Origin: Canna indica
Lineage: Eukaryota; Streptophyta; Magnoliopsida; Zingiberales; Cannaceae
DNA: 64,000 nucleotides
Assembly: GCA_034359265.1 (NCBI GenBank)
Contig: CP136890.1
Coordinates: 54,677,501-54,741,500 of the forward strand
Direction of reading: 5' to 3'
Positions 32,344 to 44,867 of the stretch are shown piece after piece (position 1 is the stretch's first letter; each line of letters begins with the position of its first letter). A model generated the notes under the pieces. That model saw only the letters and a program-made list of their open reading frames with translations. It did not search any database and had not been told where the DNA came from. The translations under genes and the position numbers were made by a program.

Positions 32344-33813
32344 TGTGGGTGAAATGGCGACACTAGAGGGGGGGTGAATAGTGTGTTTACTAATTCAATT
32401 AGCCTAAATCAACTTTTAATCATTTACTTATATTATTTAGGCAATATGCAATTTGACGATTAGATGCGGAAGCTTATAAATGATAAAGCAATTAAGCACA
32501 ACAATAAATCAATGCAAACACAGAATTTATAGTGGTTCGGCCACAATGTCTACTCCACTACCTAAGCACCCCACTTAGGATTTCCAAACTAGTTTTACTA
32601 GATTAATTTACGTATCCCTTGCACACGAGGACTTTTCACCGAAGAGACGCACTCTCGACCTAAGGCACTTCCACACCCGGAAGTCACCGTCTTCTTATCG
32701 AGAGTTCTCTTCCACCTCAACCCTAAGGGACAACTAAACTAATCCTAGTAAACACTAAGTTTACAAAAGTGGCTTTACACCTAACACCAGGTAACCACTT
32801 ATACACTCAAGACCAAACACTTTGTCTTCACACACATAAATAAAAATAGTTCAAATAACAAGTAAAATTACAATCAAAAGAGCTAATAATAAAACCAATA
32901 GAAAGAGTTCTTTTGCAAGCCTTTGGCGCCTTCAACTCATCAAGTAGTAGAGCTTAAATCAACACCCGAGTTGAGCCCAGCTTTTGTGCTTGAAAAAGAT
33001 TGCCGCAGAAAGAAACAGGACACAAGCGTTGATCGTTTGGAAGGCTTGGATCTACCCTTTGATGGCTCAATAATTTCTATAAGAATCAAGGAAGAAGATT
33101 TAAATGAATCATATGAGGGTATATTTATACCCTGCTGAAGAAATGACTATTTCAACGGATATAAAACTATCTGTTATAGGCCGTCGGTCAAATGGTCGGT
33201 CAATCGACTACTCGACCGCAGCTTCGACCGCTGCTCTTTACTCTGTGGTCGGTCGACCGACGGGTCGACCGCCCAGACGCAAAAACATCGATCCTAATCG
33301 TCGGTCGATCGACGCGATCTGTGTCTTCGGGTATCAGTAGGTCGGTCGACCGATGGGTCGATCGCCCGAGCTACTGCCCATTTTGGGCTTCCATCGGTCG
33401 ACCACTCGTTCGACTAAAGTAGCTCTACTACTTTTTACCTTCATTTGGTCGATCGCCCGGTCGACCGAACCTAGGTTGAAGTTTATTACTTTAACTTATT
33501 TCTTCCGCTCTTCGTTTCCGAGTTCTAGCTTTCAACGAGCATCATCTTGGAGAGCTTTTGACGTGATCTTTGGACTCGTCCAAACGACTTTGGTGCACTC
33601 GTCGATCTTCGAGAAACTTTCCACGATGAACCCAAACGCGATGATCAATGTCCTTCCGATATCTGATTTCTCCGATATTTTTGATCTAGGACATCGAGTG
33701 CTACTGATATGGAACCTGAAGATATTCTCAATGAAATCATTAGTCCCATGTTTGTTATCATCAAAACCATCAAAACTGATATTAAGACTAAGGTTGAAAA
33801 TCTAAAGCCAACA
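32344..33813 (-). repeat. 3' LTR of family A element A2
   Basis: 1,470 bases; minus strand TGTTGGCTTTAG...TTTCACCCACA. TATA box on minus at 33,129-33,122, TCGA palindrome cluster at 33,175-33,480 upstream of it. Confidence 0.9.
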
Positions 33814-33828
33814 ATCTCCCCTTTTTTG
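33814..33828 (-). promoter_or_regulatory. Polypurine tract of element A2
   Basis: Minus strand AAAAAAGGGGAGATTG directly before the 3' LTR. Confidence 0.8.
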
Positions 33829-36800
33829 ATGATGACAAACATCCTTAAGAAAATATAATCATTAAAGCATATAGGATATCAACTTAGGGATTTCTCCTCC
33901 TATCAACATGCATATCTACATAATTAAACTCCCCCTATCTATATGCATGGATTTCCTATATTTTCCTCCCCTTTACCTATAGTTTTCTCCTATATTTTCT
34001 TATACTTTTCTCCATAGTTTTCTCCCCCTTTATACCTATACTCTTCTCCATATTTCTCCCCCTTTTGACATCAATCAAAAAGGGCAAGAAAGGTCAATTT
34101 TGTCAAAGGGATGAAAAATAAATATTTTTGCATGAAGTTGAGACTCTAAAGATTTTTCATGAATATCTCAACCAAAGGGATGGAAAACAAATTTTGATAT
34201 GAAACAAAATCATACATGATAAGAAAGGAGTGATAGATACAATTCAAAACAAAAACATGTATGCACTCAAGTATGAATGTTGTTTCTTTTTCATGACTTT
34301 TTTTTTTTTGTTTCATTGAAACTTTCAAAGTGCAAAGATATAGTCATGTAAAATATGTATATCAAGTTTAAGAGAAACTAATGTCATTTAATCCAAATGT
34401 GAACTTAGCATGTTTTCATTTGGAATAAGCATGAAGGATATGAAAATGCTAAGTCTCAAGTTTTGCTATCTGCTCATATTTTCTTAAACTTAGGCATTTG
34501 GACATCTAACATGAGATAATATAAGTCTATGAATCAAGTTTGGGCTTAAGATAAAATTTTTAATTCACTTTGTTGACTTAGGTCAACCTATACTTAAAGT
34601 TTTCAAAAATCAAATTTTTAAGTTTATACAAAGTCATATTTTTGACAAATATTTTTGAAACCAATTTTTGGATGAAAATTTTTGAATGGTGATTTGAAAT
34701 GCATGTATCAAGTTTGATCTCTAAATAAATTTAAAAATCAAAGTTCATTTTTCATCCTATATTGATTTCATGTAAACAAATAGATCCTAGCTATCATCCA
34801 AAATATCAAAATCATTTCTAGAAATGATTTTACTCATGAAATTGTGTGAATGATATTAGAAATGGAATCCAAATTGTATACATGAGTTTTCATTCAAAGT
34901 TTTTGAAAAAAAATCAAAGTATCGAAAAGATTAATATTTCAAGAGTGATGATACTTTGTGTTTTGAAGTTCAACTTCAAAATTCCATTATAAATTGGATT
35001 CTTGATGAAACTTTTTAAAAAATTTACTGATAGAACTAGATTTTTCAGTGAATGTGTAGTTTCAAGAATCATCTAAAAAATATTTTTCTATATTTTCCTA
35101 GAAATAATTGAAATTCATACCAATTGTAGGTTGAAATGGTATTTTTGTAATTTTCAGTTATTCTTACAACTTGTTCAATTTTCATTCAAACTTTCATGAT
35201 ACCACATGATGGTCATGCAAAAAGTATATGTCAAGTTTGAAATGAAAATTATGTCCTTAAGTCAAGATATCAACCTAGCATGGTTTCATTCAAAACTAAA
35301 CTAGTTTTTATGAAACTTGCTAAGTTTTTTTAGACAAAAAAAAAAATAAAGTTTTAATCTTAACATTTACTCATAAATTTAAACCTATGGATACCTAACA
35401 TGAGTAAATCTAAATATGTTTCTCAAATATGGATCAAAAATGAAACCTTTAGGTCAACTAAGTTCAAAAGAGGTTTTCATGAAACCACCTCTATGTCATT
35501 TTATCCATATCCATATGAATTTTCCATTCTAAGTGCATGGAAACATGTCATACTATTCCTCAACATATTTATGAGTTTTGGACTTAAAATAAAGTGACCA
35601 AGTCGATTTATTGACTTGGGTCAAACTTTTCAAGCTTAAGTCCTCTAAGGTGAATTAGTTGTCACTTTATTCATCTAGACATGAGTTTTCAATCTTAAGC
35701 ACATGATAACTAATCATTAACACACCTAAACATGTTTATGAAGTTCGGACTTAAAATGAGATGACTACGTCGATTTATTGACTTGAGTCCAACTTTTTAA
35801 GCTTAAGTCCCCTAAAGTGAGATACCAATTGAATTTGTTCATCTAGACATGAATTTTCAAGTTTTAAATATCTAGACTCATGTGATATGTGTATCTAAAC
35901 ATGTTTATCAAATTTTTAACTTAAAATGAAGTCTCTAAAAAAGAATTTTAACCTAGTTCAATTTCATAATTATCATGATATCATGAAATGAGCTAAGTTG
36001 TCAAAAAATTTCCTACTCATGAACATTCAAATGTTTATCATGCAACATCACTTATGATTATAGAGACATCATTAAACATGAAAATTCAATTATTTTTTCA
36101 AAGATTTTTGCAAAATAAAATCCATACCTTATCTTTTAGAGAATTTGCCCAACTTTTTTATTTCCTTTGTCATTTTCTCTTAGATAGCATAGTCTTCAAT
36201 GTTTGCCACTTTCTTAACTTGCAAATAGGCTTCATTAGTATCAAAATGAAATCATATACCGACATAGCAAGCTAATATACTAAATAGCAAGGGTTTAATG
36301 CAATGTTTCATTTAAAAATCTTAACCTATGCTAGATAGTTAAGATTCATTTTAAGATGGATACCATGGTTTCAAAATGAATCTAAGGAGATCTTAGGATG
36401 TAAAACATTTGAGTAATAAGATCTCTAGGTATGCTTAACTAGTTTGGACTTAAAAGAATGTCTCTAATAGTGATTGTCAACCTAGAGCAAATTTCATTTG
36501 ATGAAATTTGCCTAAGTGCTAATATTCTACATACTCATGAAAATTCAAGAATTTTAACATGCAATCCTAATCATGAATACAGAGACATAATCACCCATGA
36601 AAATTGAGGTATTAGACTAGAAATATGCAATTAACCAAAAACATACCTCATCCATGAATTTAGCCAAACTAATTCTTTTCTTCCTAATTAGCCTTCCTAA
36701 AAACATATAACTTGCAAGTATACTTTATAAGTAGAATATGAAATCAAATCTACATGCAAGCAATTAAACTAAATAGCGAAGTGAAAAACCAAGTTTCATT

Positions 36801-37353
36801 TTCAAAATTCAACTTCACTAAATAGCATGAATTCATTTTCATATAAATCTTCATGATAACAAAATGAATCAAGAGATCTCAAAATATGAAAATTTGAAAA
36901 ATAGATCTCCAACCCTTCCTATTAGTTGAAAACTGAAAATCACAATTGGCCTACGATTTAGAACATCAAGGTCGTTTACGCCCATTACAGGCCACATGGG
37001 TCTCCGAAGAGACCGAAGATCAAAAAATCAAAAATCATATTCAAAAGAACTGTTTAACAAGAGCGGGGAAAACAACTCTATCTAAACATAGTATCATTAC
37101 TCCAACTTAAATAAAAAACAATCCAAAATAAGGAGATGATAAAAAAAGGTATACCTAGATGCCAATTTCCACACCTATGGCATCATGATGGTTTGAAGTT
37201 GCAACCAAGGAATCATACTTCATTTAAGATCATGGTCAACTTCAATTCTTCACTTCTCATTCATCCTTGTGTGGTAGCTCCTCCTACAAAAGAAGATGAG
37301 ACTTTTGGTACCCAAATGGCTTTGGATCCTTGGGGGTGAGTTGGCCTAGGAAT
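33829..37353 (-). other. Non-coding interior of element A2
   Basis: About 3.5 kb, AT-rich, longest frames around 75 codons and without homology. Recurrent degenerate words such as TTCATGAAA, AAGTTTGA and GACTTGGGTCAA-like phrases; paragraphs at 35,590-35,660, 35,750-35,830 and 35,870-35,950 resemble each other (TTGACTTGGGTC...TTAAGTCC), suggesting internal duplications. Related sequence is found at 30,347-32,139 and 54,025-54,527. Confidence 0.7.
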
Positions 37354-38656
37354 CTAAAGTGTCTTAACTACACTTGGATTTTTCTTGAATGCACAATCAA
37401 CAATAGCATGGCCAGAAATACCACAACAAAAACAATGTCCATTGAATTTCTTTTTGTTTATGCTATGGACATTAGATCTATCATTTGAATGCTTGATATG
37501 TGAGACATGATGAATATGAGCATTCTTGGATGAAACATTTTTATTTTGAACATGAGGTTTAAAGGTAGAATGTCTAACATGAGATTTAACATTAGCATGA
37601 ACATTTTTTTTACTAAAATTCTTAAATGAGAAAATATTTTTCATCTCATTCACTATCTTGTTTAATAAAATAATCTCATTTTTCAAATCATTCATTGATC
37701 TTTGAATTGCATGCATTTGAGTTTTTAACATGCTATTTTCATTTTTTAAAGTTTCATTTTTATGTTTCAAATCATTAACTTCTAGAGTTAATGTATCACG
37801 GCATGGATCAATCATGCTAGTTTTCAATTTTTTATTTTCACTCTTCAACTCATGCACATGATTGACAAGCTTCAAGTTTTCTTTCTTGATTTTTCTATTT
37901 TCCTTATTTGATTTCATGAGCATGGCATACACCTTCTTAGATTCTTCTAATAGCTCATCATAAGACATTCCTAAAGAATTAGAGCTATTATCATCACTAT
38001 CACTATCAAGATTTTTAACATGACTAGAAGTGGAAGATTGTACCTCATTGTTATCATTCATGAGGCATTCTTTTGAGATGGCTTCATAGTCATGAAGAGA
38101 GGATGCTTCACTTGAGTAGGATGATGTGGAAGCATTTGACCTCCTCTTTGCATTGTTCTTCAAGGTAGGGCAATTCTTCCTTACATGTCCTTTCTCTTGG
38201 CACAAGTGGCAAATTACCTTTCTCTTCCGGCTTTTAGATTTGCTTCTTTGACTGGAAGCACTATGGGCATCAAAATTGAGATTAGAAGTAGGTGAGTGAC
38301 CATTGTCATCACCACCTTCATCAAAAGTAGTAATCTCTTCAGTCTTGGCATAATCATATAGCTTGTTTAGAGTTGCCCAAATATCGAAAGCTGAAGTGCA
38401 ATGCATGACTTTTTCAAATATGTTATTTTCTAAGGAACAATATAAGAAATTTGTTGCCTTAGCATTTAGTTCAAACCTATTAATTTGTTCTTGTGTCCAT
38501 GCATCCATTTTTTCCTTAGGTTCTACATATTTTATCTTTACCATGTTGGATACACCTAAACCTTGAGTCTTTAGAAATGTGTATATCCAAGATTTTCATA
38601 GACCAAAGTTAGAGGCATCGAACCTAGGAGGTGTAGATGCTACCGACTCTAGAGCC
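37354..38656 (-). CDS. Family A gag (copia/Sirevirus-like), element A2
   Basis: Frame open for 396 codons from 38,544; the family start ATGGCTCTAGAG is at 38,656, with one in-frame stop about 20 codons in (PPRFDASNFGL then TAG where A3 has Trp). N-terminal capsid-like part: VMHCTSAFDIWATLN; first knuckle CHLCQEKGHVRKNC (intact C-x2-C-x4-H-x4-C); serine-rich linker; long coiled-coil-like region with many K, E, N and L (about residues 185-305); second knuckle CFCCGISGHAIVDC (intact). It would encode a nucleocapsid-type RNA-binding structural protein. It ends after the second knuckle, where autonomous relatives go on to protease/integrase. Best preserved gag in the window. Confidence 0.8.
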
Positions 38657-38707
38657 ATTTCAAGACCGAGACAAGATGTAGAAAAGATAGTAAAATCTCA
38701 AGCTACG

Positions 38708-38726
38708 AACCCACCCTGATACCAAA
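38708..38726 (-). promoter_or_regulatory. Primer-binding site of element A2
   Basis: Minus strand TTTGGTATCAGGGTGGG after LTR end CCCACA. One base differs from the TATCAGAGC form. Confidence 0.8.
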
Positions 38727-40179
38727 TGTGGGCAAAATGGTGACACTAGAGGGGGGGTGAATAGTATGTTTACTAATTCCATTAACCTAAATCAACTTTT
38801 AATCGTTTACTTAGATTATTTAGGCAATATGCAATTTGACAATTAGATGCGGAAGCTTATAAATGATAAAGCATTTAAGCACCACAATAAATCAATGCAA
38901 ACACAGAATTTATAGTGGTTCGGCCCCAATGCCTACTCCACTACCTAAGCACCCCTCTTAGGATTTCCAAACTAGTTTTACTATATTAATTTACGTTTCC
39001 GTTACACACGAGGACTTTTCACCGAAGAGACGCACTCTCGACCTAAGGCACTTCCACACCTGGAAGTCACCACCTTCTTATCGAGAGTCCTCTTCCACCT
39101 CAACCCTAAGGGACAACTAAACTAATCCTAGTAAATACTAAGTTTACAAAAGTGGCTTTACACCTAACACCAGGTAACCACTTATACACTCAAGACCAAA
39201 CACCTGGTCTTCACATGCACAAATAAAAATAGTTCAAATAATAGGAAAAATTACAATCAAAAGAGCTAAGAATAAAACCAATAGAAAGAGTTCTTTTGCA
39301 AGCCTTTGGCGCCTTCAACTCATCAAGTAGTAGAGCTTGAATCAACACCCGAGTTGAGCCCAGCTTTTGCACTTAAAAAAGATTGCCGCGGAAAGAAACA
39401 GGGTGCAAGCGTTGATCATTTGGAAGGCTTGGATCTTCCCTTTGATGGCTCAATAATTTCTATAAGAATCAAGGAAGAAGATTTAAATGAATCATAAGAG
39501 GGTATATTTATACCTTGTTGAAGAAATAGCTATTTCAACGGATAGAAAACTATCTATTACAGGCCGCCGATCGAATGGTCGGTCGACCGACTGCTCGATC
39601 GCAGCTTCGACCGAGGCTCTTTACTATGTGGTCGATCGACCGACAGGTCAACCGCCCAGATGCAAAAACATTGATCCCGATCATCGGTCGATCGACGCGA
39701 TCTGCGTCTTCGGGTATCAGTAGGTCGGTCGACCGGGGTTGACCGCCCAAGCTACTGCCCATTTTGGGCTTCCATCGGTCGACCGCCCGGTCAACCGAAG
39801 TAGCTCTGCAACTTTTTACCTTCATTCGGTCGACCGAACCTAGGTTGAAGTTTATTACTTCAACCTATTTCTTTCATGCTTCATTTTTGGATTCCGGCTT
39901 TCAGCGAGCATCATCTTGGAGAGTTTTTGACCTGATCTTTGGACTCGTCCAAGCGACTTTGGTGCACTCGTAGATCTCCGAGAAACTTTCACAACGAACC
40001 TGAGCGCGATGATCAATATCCTTGCGATATCTAATTTCTCTGATATTTCTGATCTACGACATCGAGCGCTACTGATATGGAACCTGAAGATATTCTCAAT
40101 GAAATCATTAGTCACATGTTTGTTATCATCAAATCCATCAACCAAGATTAAGACTAATGTTGAAAACCTAAAGCCAACA
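38727..40179 (-). repeat. 5' LTR of family A element A2
   Basis: 1,453 bases; minus strand TGTTGGCTTTAGG...TTTTGCCCACA. TATA at 39,512-39,505 (minus), TCGA palindrome cluster at 39,560-39,840. Similar to its partner with small indels. Confidence 0.9.
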
Positions 40180-41502
40180 TGGTCTAGGGTGTCTAGCATG
40201 TGTTGTAAATCCTCATGATGATGCATAAAAACCCAAAAACCAAACCCGAACCCCAAAACATGAAAAACTGGCAAATTAGAAAATGACCCTGGAATTCACT
40301 AAGCTTAGGGAGCTCCTTGGAGGTCTATATGACCTAGACATTTTCTTGACACAAAAAATGCTGGTAATTGTTCCTTGGGTAAAAACTAGATAACGAGATA
40401 TTTGTAAGGAATTTTTGGAAGCCTTTAGCATACCCATATTTGACCCGGGAGATTATAAAATTTCTGTTTTCGGGAAATTTGTACTAGACCCCAAAAACTA
40501 GATTTTGATTCTTAAGGATTTTGATTTTTTAGATATTTTTATTGAATCCAAATAGGGGGTACGTAATCCTTATATAACATTTATATTTTAAAGTTATTAA
40601 CTTAAAGTTAAGAAATGTTATATAAGTAGACTCAGCGAAGACGGAACCCAGAAATGAGCAAACAAGTAGAAAAACCTGCCTAAGCAGTTTGCCCTGCCTA
40701 GGTTTGGTCGATTGGCGGCATTTCAGTCGATCGACCGGTCGACCGAACATTGCCTAGAACGGGCAGAATGCCTTCGGTCGCTCGATCGATCGACAAGCGA
40801 CCGGGCATCGCCAACGGGCAAAAATCAGCCCGTTGATGAGCCATTTCGTTTGGGGGGTTATAAAAAAGAATTCTAAGCCTTCAAAGATGCTTCTAAGCCT
40901 CAAAGAGGCACTCCTTGCATCTCTACAAGAATTCTTGAGCCATCTTTGCAAAGAGCCCTAGTTTTGATCTCCATTTGTTGATTTAGCCTTCAAGCTTCAT
41001 AGATTCATCTTCTCAAAGGCATCAAGAGGACTAGGGAGTTTCTTTTGGAGCTAAGTACTTGTTGTTTGATTTATTGCTTAAATCCACCATTGTAAACTTA
41101 GTTTGCTAGGATTAGTTGAGTTGTCCTTAGGTTGAGATAGGGGAGTGCTCTTGGTAGGAAGGCGGGATACTTCCAGGTGTGGAAGTGCCTTTGGTTTGAG
41201 AGTGGAGATTTTTCGGTGTAAAGTCCTGGTTGTAAGGAAACTAATTAATCTAGTTAAACTAGTTTGGAAATCCTAAGCGGGATGCTTAGGTAGTGGAGTA
41301 GGCATTGGGGCCGAACCACTATAAATCATTGTGTTAGCGTTGTCTCTCTTGTGTTTGCTTAATTGTCTTATTTATTGCTTGTGCTTGCTATTCAAATTTG
41401 TGAATTCCCTAAGTAATCAAGTAAACAATTAAAATGAAATTAGGCAAAAAGATTAGATAACACACTATTCACCCCCCTTCTAGTGTGGCCATTCCACCAA
41501 CA
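40180..41502 (+). repeat. 3' LTR of family A element A1, second piece
   Basis: Resumes the LTR at TGGTCTAGGGTGTCTAGC and ends CACCAACA. Compared with the solo LTR at 16,514-18,176 it lacks about 20 bases after the TATA region (near 40,865) and about 115 bases near 41,078. Flank CTGTT (41,503) corresponds to CTAAT at 16,509-16,513. Confidence 0.85.
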
Positions 41503-42386
41503 CTGTTCTTATCTAATCAATGCACTAAACAAACAACGATTCAAATCCATATCTTATCATATCTCCCTTAATCCTCTGAAGCAAACAAGCACTATGATAT
41601 TTGTTAAGGGCTGTTGTAGGTAAGAATTTAAAGACATGGGAAGTTTGTTTACCTTTTGATGAATTTGCTTACAATAGAAGTGTTCATTCCTCCACTAACT
41701 ATTCACACTTTGAAATTGTGTATGGATTTAATTCATTGACTGTTTTAAATTTAATGTCGAGATTAAAAGTATAGATGGACAAAAGAAGGAAGAATTGGTG
41801 AAATCTATACATGAGAAAGCAAGGCTGCAAATTTAGAAGAGATACCAAGCGGTTGCACAAAGCAGGGTTAATAAAACACCGCAAGCTAGTGACCTTTGAA
41901 CCCGGTGATTGGGCTTGAGTTCATATAAGGAAAGAAAGATTCCCAACTCAAAGGATGTCTAAGTTGGATCCTATAGGAGACGGGCCATTTCAAGTCTTGG
42001 CCAATATCAATGACAATGCTTACAAGATAGATTTACCAAGTGAGTGTGGTGTAAGTGCTACTTATAATGATTCTGATCTTTCTCCTTTTGATGTTTTAGA
42101 TTCATGGACGAATCCTTTTGAGGAGGGAGGGAATAATGCAAGCACGAAAGTAAGCTATGGAGCTAGCATGGAGAGGAGTTCAAGGCCTAGAGATGAGTTA
42201 GAAGTTCCACAAGGTCCAATCACTAGATCTATGTTCAACAAGCTTAGAGAAGCTTATCAAGCTTATGTGCAACGTTTGGTTAGCAAGGAACTTAAAGATT
42301 CAATTCAATGGAGCTTGCTTGGAGATGAAGAACAAGTCCATTATGTCACTCTTATTGGACTTGTAATAAACAACCATGAAGATTAG
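41503..42386 (+). pseudogene. MITE end plus family B integrase C-terminal part, second copy
   Basis: Same content and order as 18,177-19,060: right half of the MITE, then the gypsy integrase tail (open from 41,955 to 42,386, 143 codons). Only a handful of base differences in the last 432 bases (for example LPSEC versus LPCEC, WTN versus WTI). Here it is followed by the true family B 3' LTR, so this is the original location. Confidence 0.85.
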
Positions 42387-42387
42387 T

Positions 42388-43985
42388 TGTTGCTCAAGTT
42401 ATCCATTTATTTTTCATTGTTAAATACCTTAAGTTATGTCATTTCATATTTTTGATAGACTATTTTTTTCTAAGGCCGAATACATATTTGTTATGTGTCT
42501 TATTATGATAAGTCCACTAGTATTTATGTTTTTTTTAAAATTAGGTCTGAATTGTTCAGCAAGTAAACTTGTTTAAGGCTTGTTTTACAATTATGGAAAG
42601 TCTTTTATTTAGGTCTAGGGTTTGAGGTCTATAAATACCTCATTATTATGTATTTTTGGAGGAACTTTTGAATATATTACTTTGCTTATGCAAATTGTGA
42701 GGAATTGATCTTCTCATGTTATTCCAAGAGCTTGTTAACTTATCAAGTCTTGTGCTTGTGGCATTTCCTGGTTCTTGATCCTTTGATCTAGGTTGCTAAT
42801 TGTATGTCAATTAGAGGTCTAGTAGGAAAACTCAATCCCATTATCTAGATTACCTTCTATATTGTTTGACAGTATGTGTCTCTTTGGGAACTTCTGTTGA
42901 TGGCAGTTGAATAGGAAGTTGCAACTGCTACTAGACGCAAAGTAAGAACCAAAATAAAAGAACATGCGCAAACAAAAGAGATTTGTTTACGTAGTTCAGT
43001 GACAAACCAGTCACCTAATATGCGGGGCAGTCACCGGAAGATGCCCAATCCACTCTCTATATGTACAAAATAAGTTCTCTGGATTTCACCCCCAAAATCC
43101 GACTACAGTACTATAGTGAATTGGAAATAACAAACACCTATTTGCTATTACAAGTAAATATCAACTTGCCTCTATATGACATCACAGCCACAAAGTTCCG
43201 TCCTCCACACAACCTTGTGTTATAGTGAGTTATCCACCCGAAGCCAATCTTCTCCTGAAGACAAGAAATGTTGATTGTTGCCTTTTTGCACTCAGCAGTC
43301 TCAACTCCTCACAATAAATGACAGCACAGTGTTCGCACATGAAGAGTTGCAGATCATATCTTTTCATCTATATTAATGCTATGTCAACTGAAAGATTTGA
43401 ATCAATGTTGTTCATAACTATTTGTTTAATGAACCCATCAGTTTAACAACCAACAATCATCTGTTCAACAACAAATAGACAACACATAACTCCTAAAGAC
43501 CATAAAGATCAAAGAGTAACGCTCAAAATATTTGAAGCAGTTATTCGGGCAAATAAAGAATAAATGATGATTAAAAGATCTCAGAGGCAACAAAGGGAAT
43601 CATAATTAATAATGCAAACCAAGAGTCATTATCTTTGGGGGAAACAAAAATCCTCTTTTTATGCTGCATCCTTGACATGAAAACTATAGGTTGCTGGAGC
43701 AGTTGAGACTGTCTTCACATAGTTGAGACTATCTGCAATATATGCAGAGTTACTTATAGTTATGGCTGAGATCATTACTTTTGCTAAATACAGTCAACAT
43801 ACAAAGGCCAAAACTAACATTGTTAGATGGAGGTCTAGTAGGATACCTATCTAAACTATCTTCTTTTCTCTTGCTTCCCATCGTTTCCTCACCAAACCCC
43901 CATCCGGCCATACCCATCTTCACCTACCCTCTTCCAAAATCAACCCTAATTTCAAACACTCACCTTCTCCTTGCTTTAGCCATCA
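42388..43985 (+). repeat. Family B 3' LTR of element B1, interrupted
   Basis: TGTTGCTCAAG...GCCATCA; matches 6,633-7,271 and is 640 bases once the 953-base insertion and its 5-base duplication are removed. Confidence 0.85.
42867..43819 (-). repeat. Solo LTR, probably copia type, in the gypsy 3' LTR
   Basis: Minus strand TGTTAGTTTTGGCCTTTG...CATACTGTCA, 953 bases, flanked by the perfect duplication TTGTT (42,862-42,866; 43,820-43,824). Contains TTACGTAGTTCAGTG, a phrase common in the transcribed part of plant copia LTRs. No internal region, so formed by LTR-LTR recombination. Confidence 0.8.
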
Positions 43986-44061
43986 AGATACGTATTAGGG
44001 AGCAACGTTTGCCAAGTTCAAAATGTTGTGCTCAAAATCAGTAAAAGGAAGACGCACCCCC
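43986..44061 (-). pseudogene. Plant transposon-type protein fragment, downstream half
   Basis: Minus strand continues the frame cut at 46,500: RLPFTDFEHNILNLANVAP then a stop. With the upstream half it forms the block LGVRLPFTDFE...NVAP found in many plant proteins of transposon or retrotransposon origin. Its left edge is the end of gypsy element B1. Confidence 0.55.
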
Positions 44062-44867
44062 TGTTGGCCCAAAGGTTGCCCCTGGGCTTCGATCTCTATT
44101 TTGATGATAACAAACATGAAACTAATGTATTTGTGAAGTTTTGAGTTCAGGTTGAGGTTATGATACGCGCGCGAAGTTCAGTCGAAGAAATACAGAAAAT
44201 CTGCAAAAATGGCTTCTAAAACGAGCGAGTAGAAAATCTAGAGTTAGAATTAGATTTTATGTAATATGAATCTAGAAATTTATCCCAAGCCTAATTGTAA
44301 TGATATCCAAGTCAAAACTTGGTAACAGAACCTAGAAACGAAGCGCGCAAGAAGAAGGGTGGAAAAACAACCTCAGCCTAGGTTCAGCCAATCGGCCGGT
44401 CAATCGAATAAGGCCAAAAATTGGCAGTAGCCAATTCGATCGACTGGTTGGTCGACAGAATGTGGCCCGAAAGCGGTAGAATGCCTTCGGTCACTCGGCG
44501 GTCGACTGAGAATTGACCGGCAAGCGACCGGGCGTCCCCAACGGGCATAAAAATGCTCGTTAAGTGGAGCTGCAGAGTAAAGGGTTATAAATACCCCTCA
44601 CCAACCTCTCTTAAACTCTCTTAACCAGCGTTAAAGCTTCTTAAGTGTGATTTGAGCATTCTAAGCTTGATTTGCTCGTGCTTTCTTCTCCGATCGATGA
44701 TTCCTCTCAAGGGCTCATCTTCCCTCGACTTTGGCTTCGATTCAATCACACTATCTTGTGGAGTTGGAGGCATTGAAAGCTTTGGAGGGAGCTCTTTATT
44801 GTGGTCTACACTTTAGCTCCTTTTATTATAATTTTTACTTGTTATTGAACTTGATTTTCATTGTAAG

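Larger units (their letters stand above)
32344..40179 (-). mobile_element. Complete family A element (A2): gag-only LTR retrotransposon
   Basis: 7,836 bases. Minus strand: 5' LTR 40,179-38,727, primer-binding site, gag 38,656-37,354, about 3.5 kb of non-coding AT-rich interior, polypurine tract, 3' LTR 33,813-32,344. The target duplication AGGTC/TGGTC proves a complete insertion. No pol domain is visible in any frame of 33,814-37,353, so the element must rely on enzymes supplied by others. Gag resembles that of Sirevirus-type copia elements. Confidence 0.85.
7272..43985 (+). mobile_element. Ty3/gypsy element B1, degenerate and heavily nested
   Basis: Host element for most insertions in the window. 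Its own parts are: PBS 7,272; leader about 10,746-11,729; gag 11,730-12,770; RT/RNase H about 13,290-14,640; integrase pieces 16,032-16,404 and 18,270-19,060, with the last duplicated at 41,592-42,386; 3' LTR 42,388-43,985. Insertions: pararetrovirus fragment, family C-like LTR, MITE, family A element(s), and a solo LTR in the 3' LTR. Gag, RT and RNase H carry many stops and frameshifts. No chromodomain was seen at the C terminus, unlike family C. Confidence 0.8.

Noticed and set aside
33175..33480. Palindromic TCGA clusters as a CRISPR-like or satellite array
   Set aside because: Irregular spacing, no spacers of constant size, located in the promoter part of an LTR; recorded instead as a promoter-associated feature.
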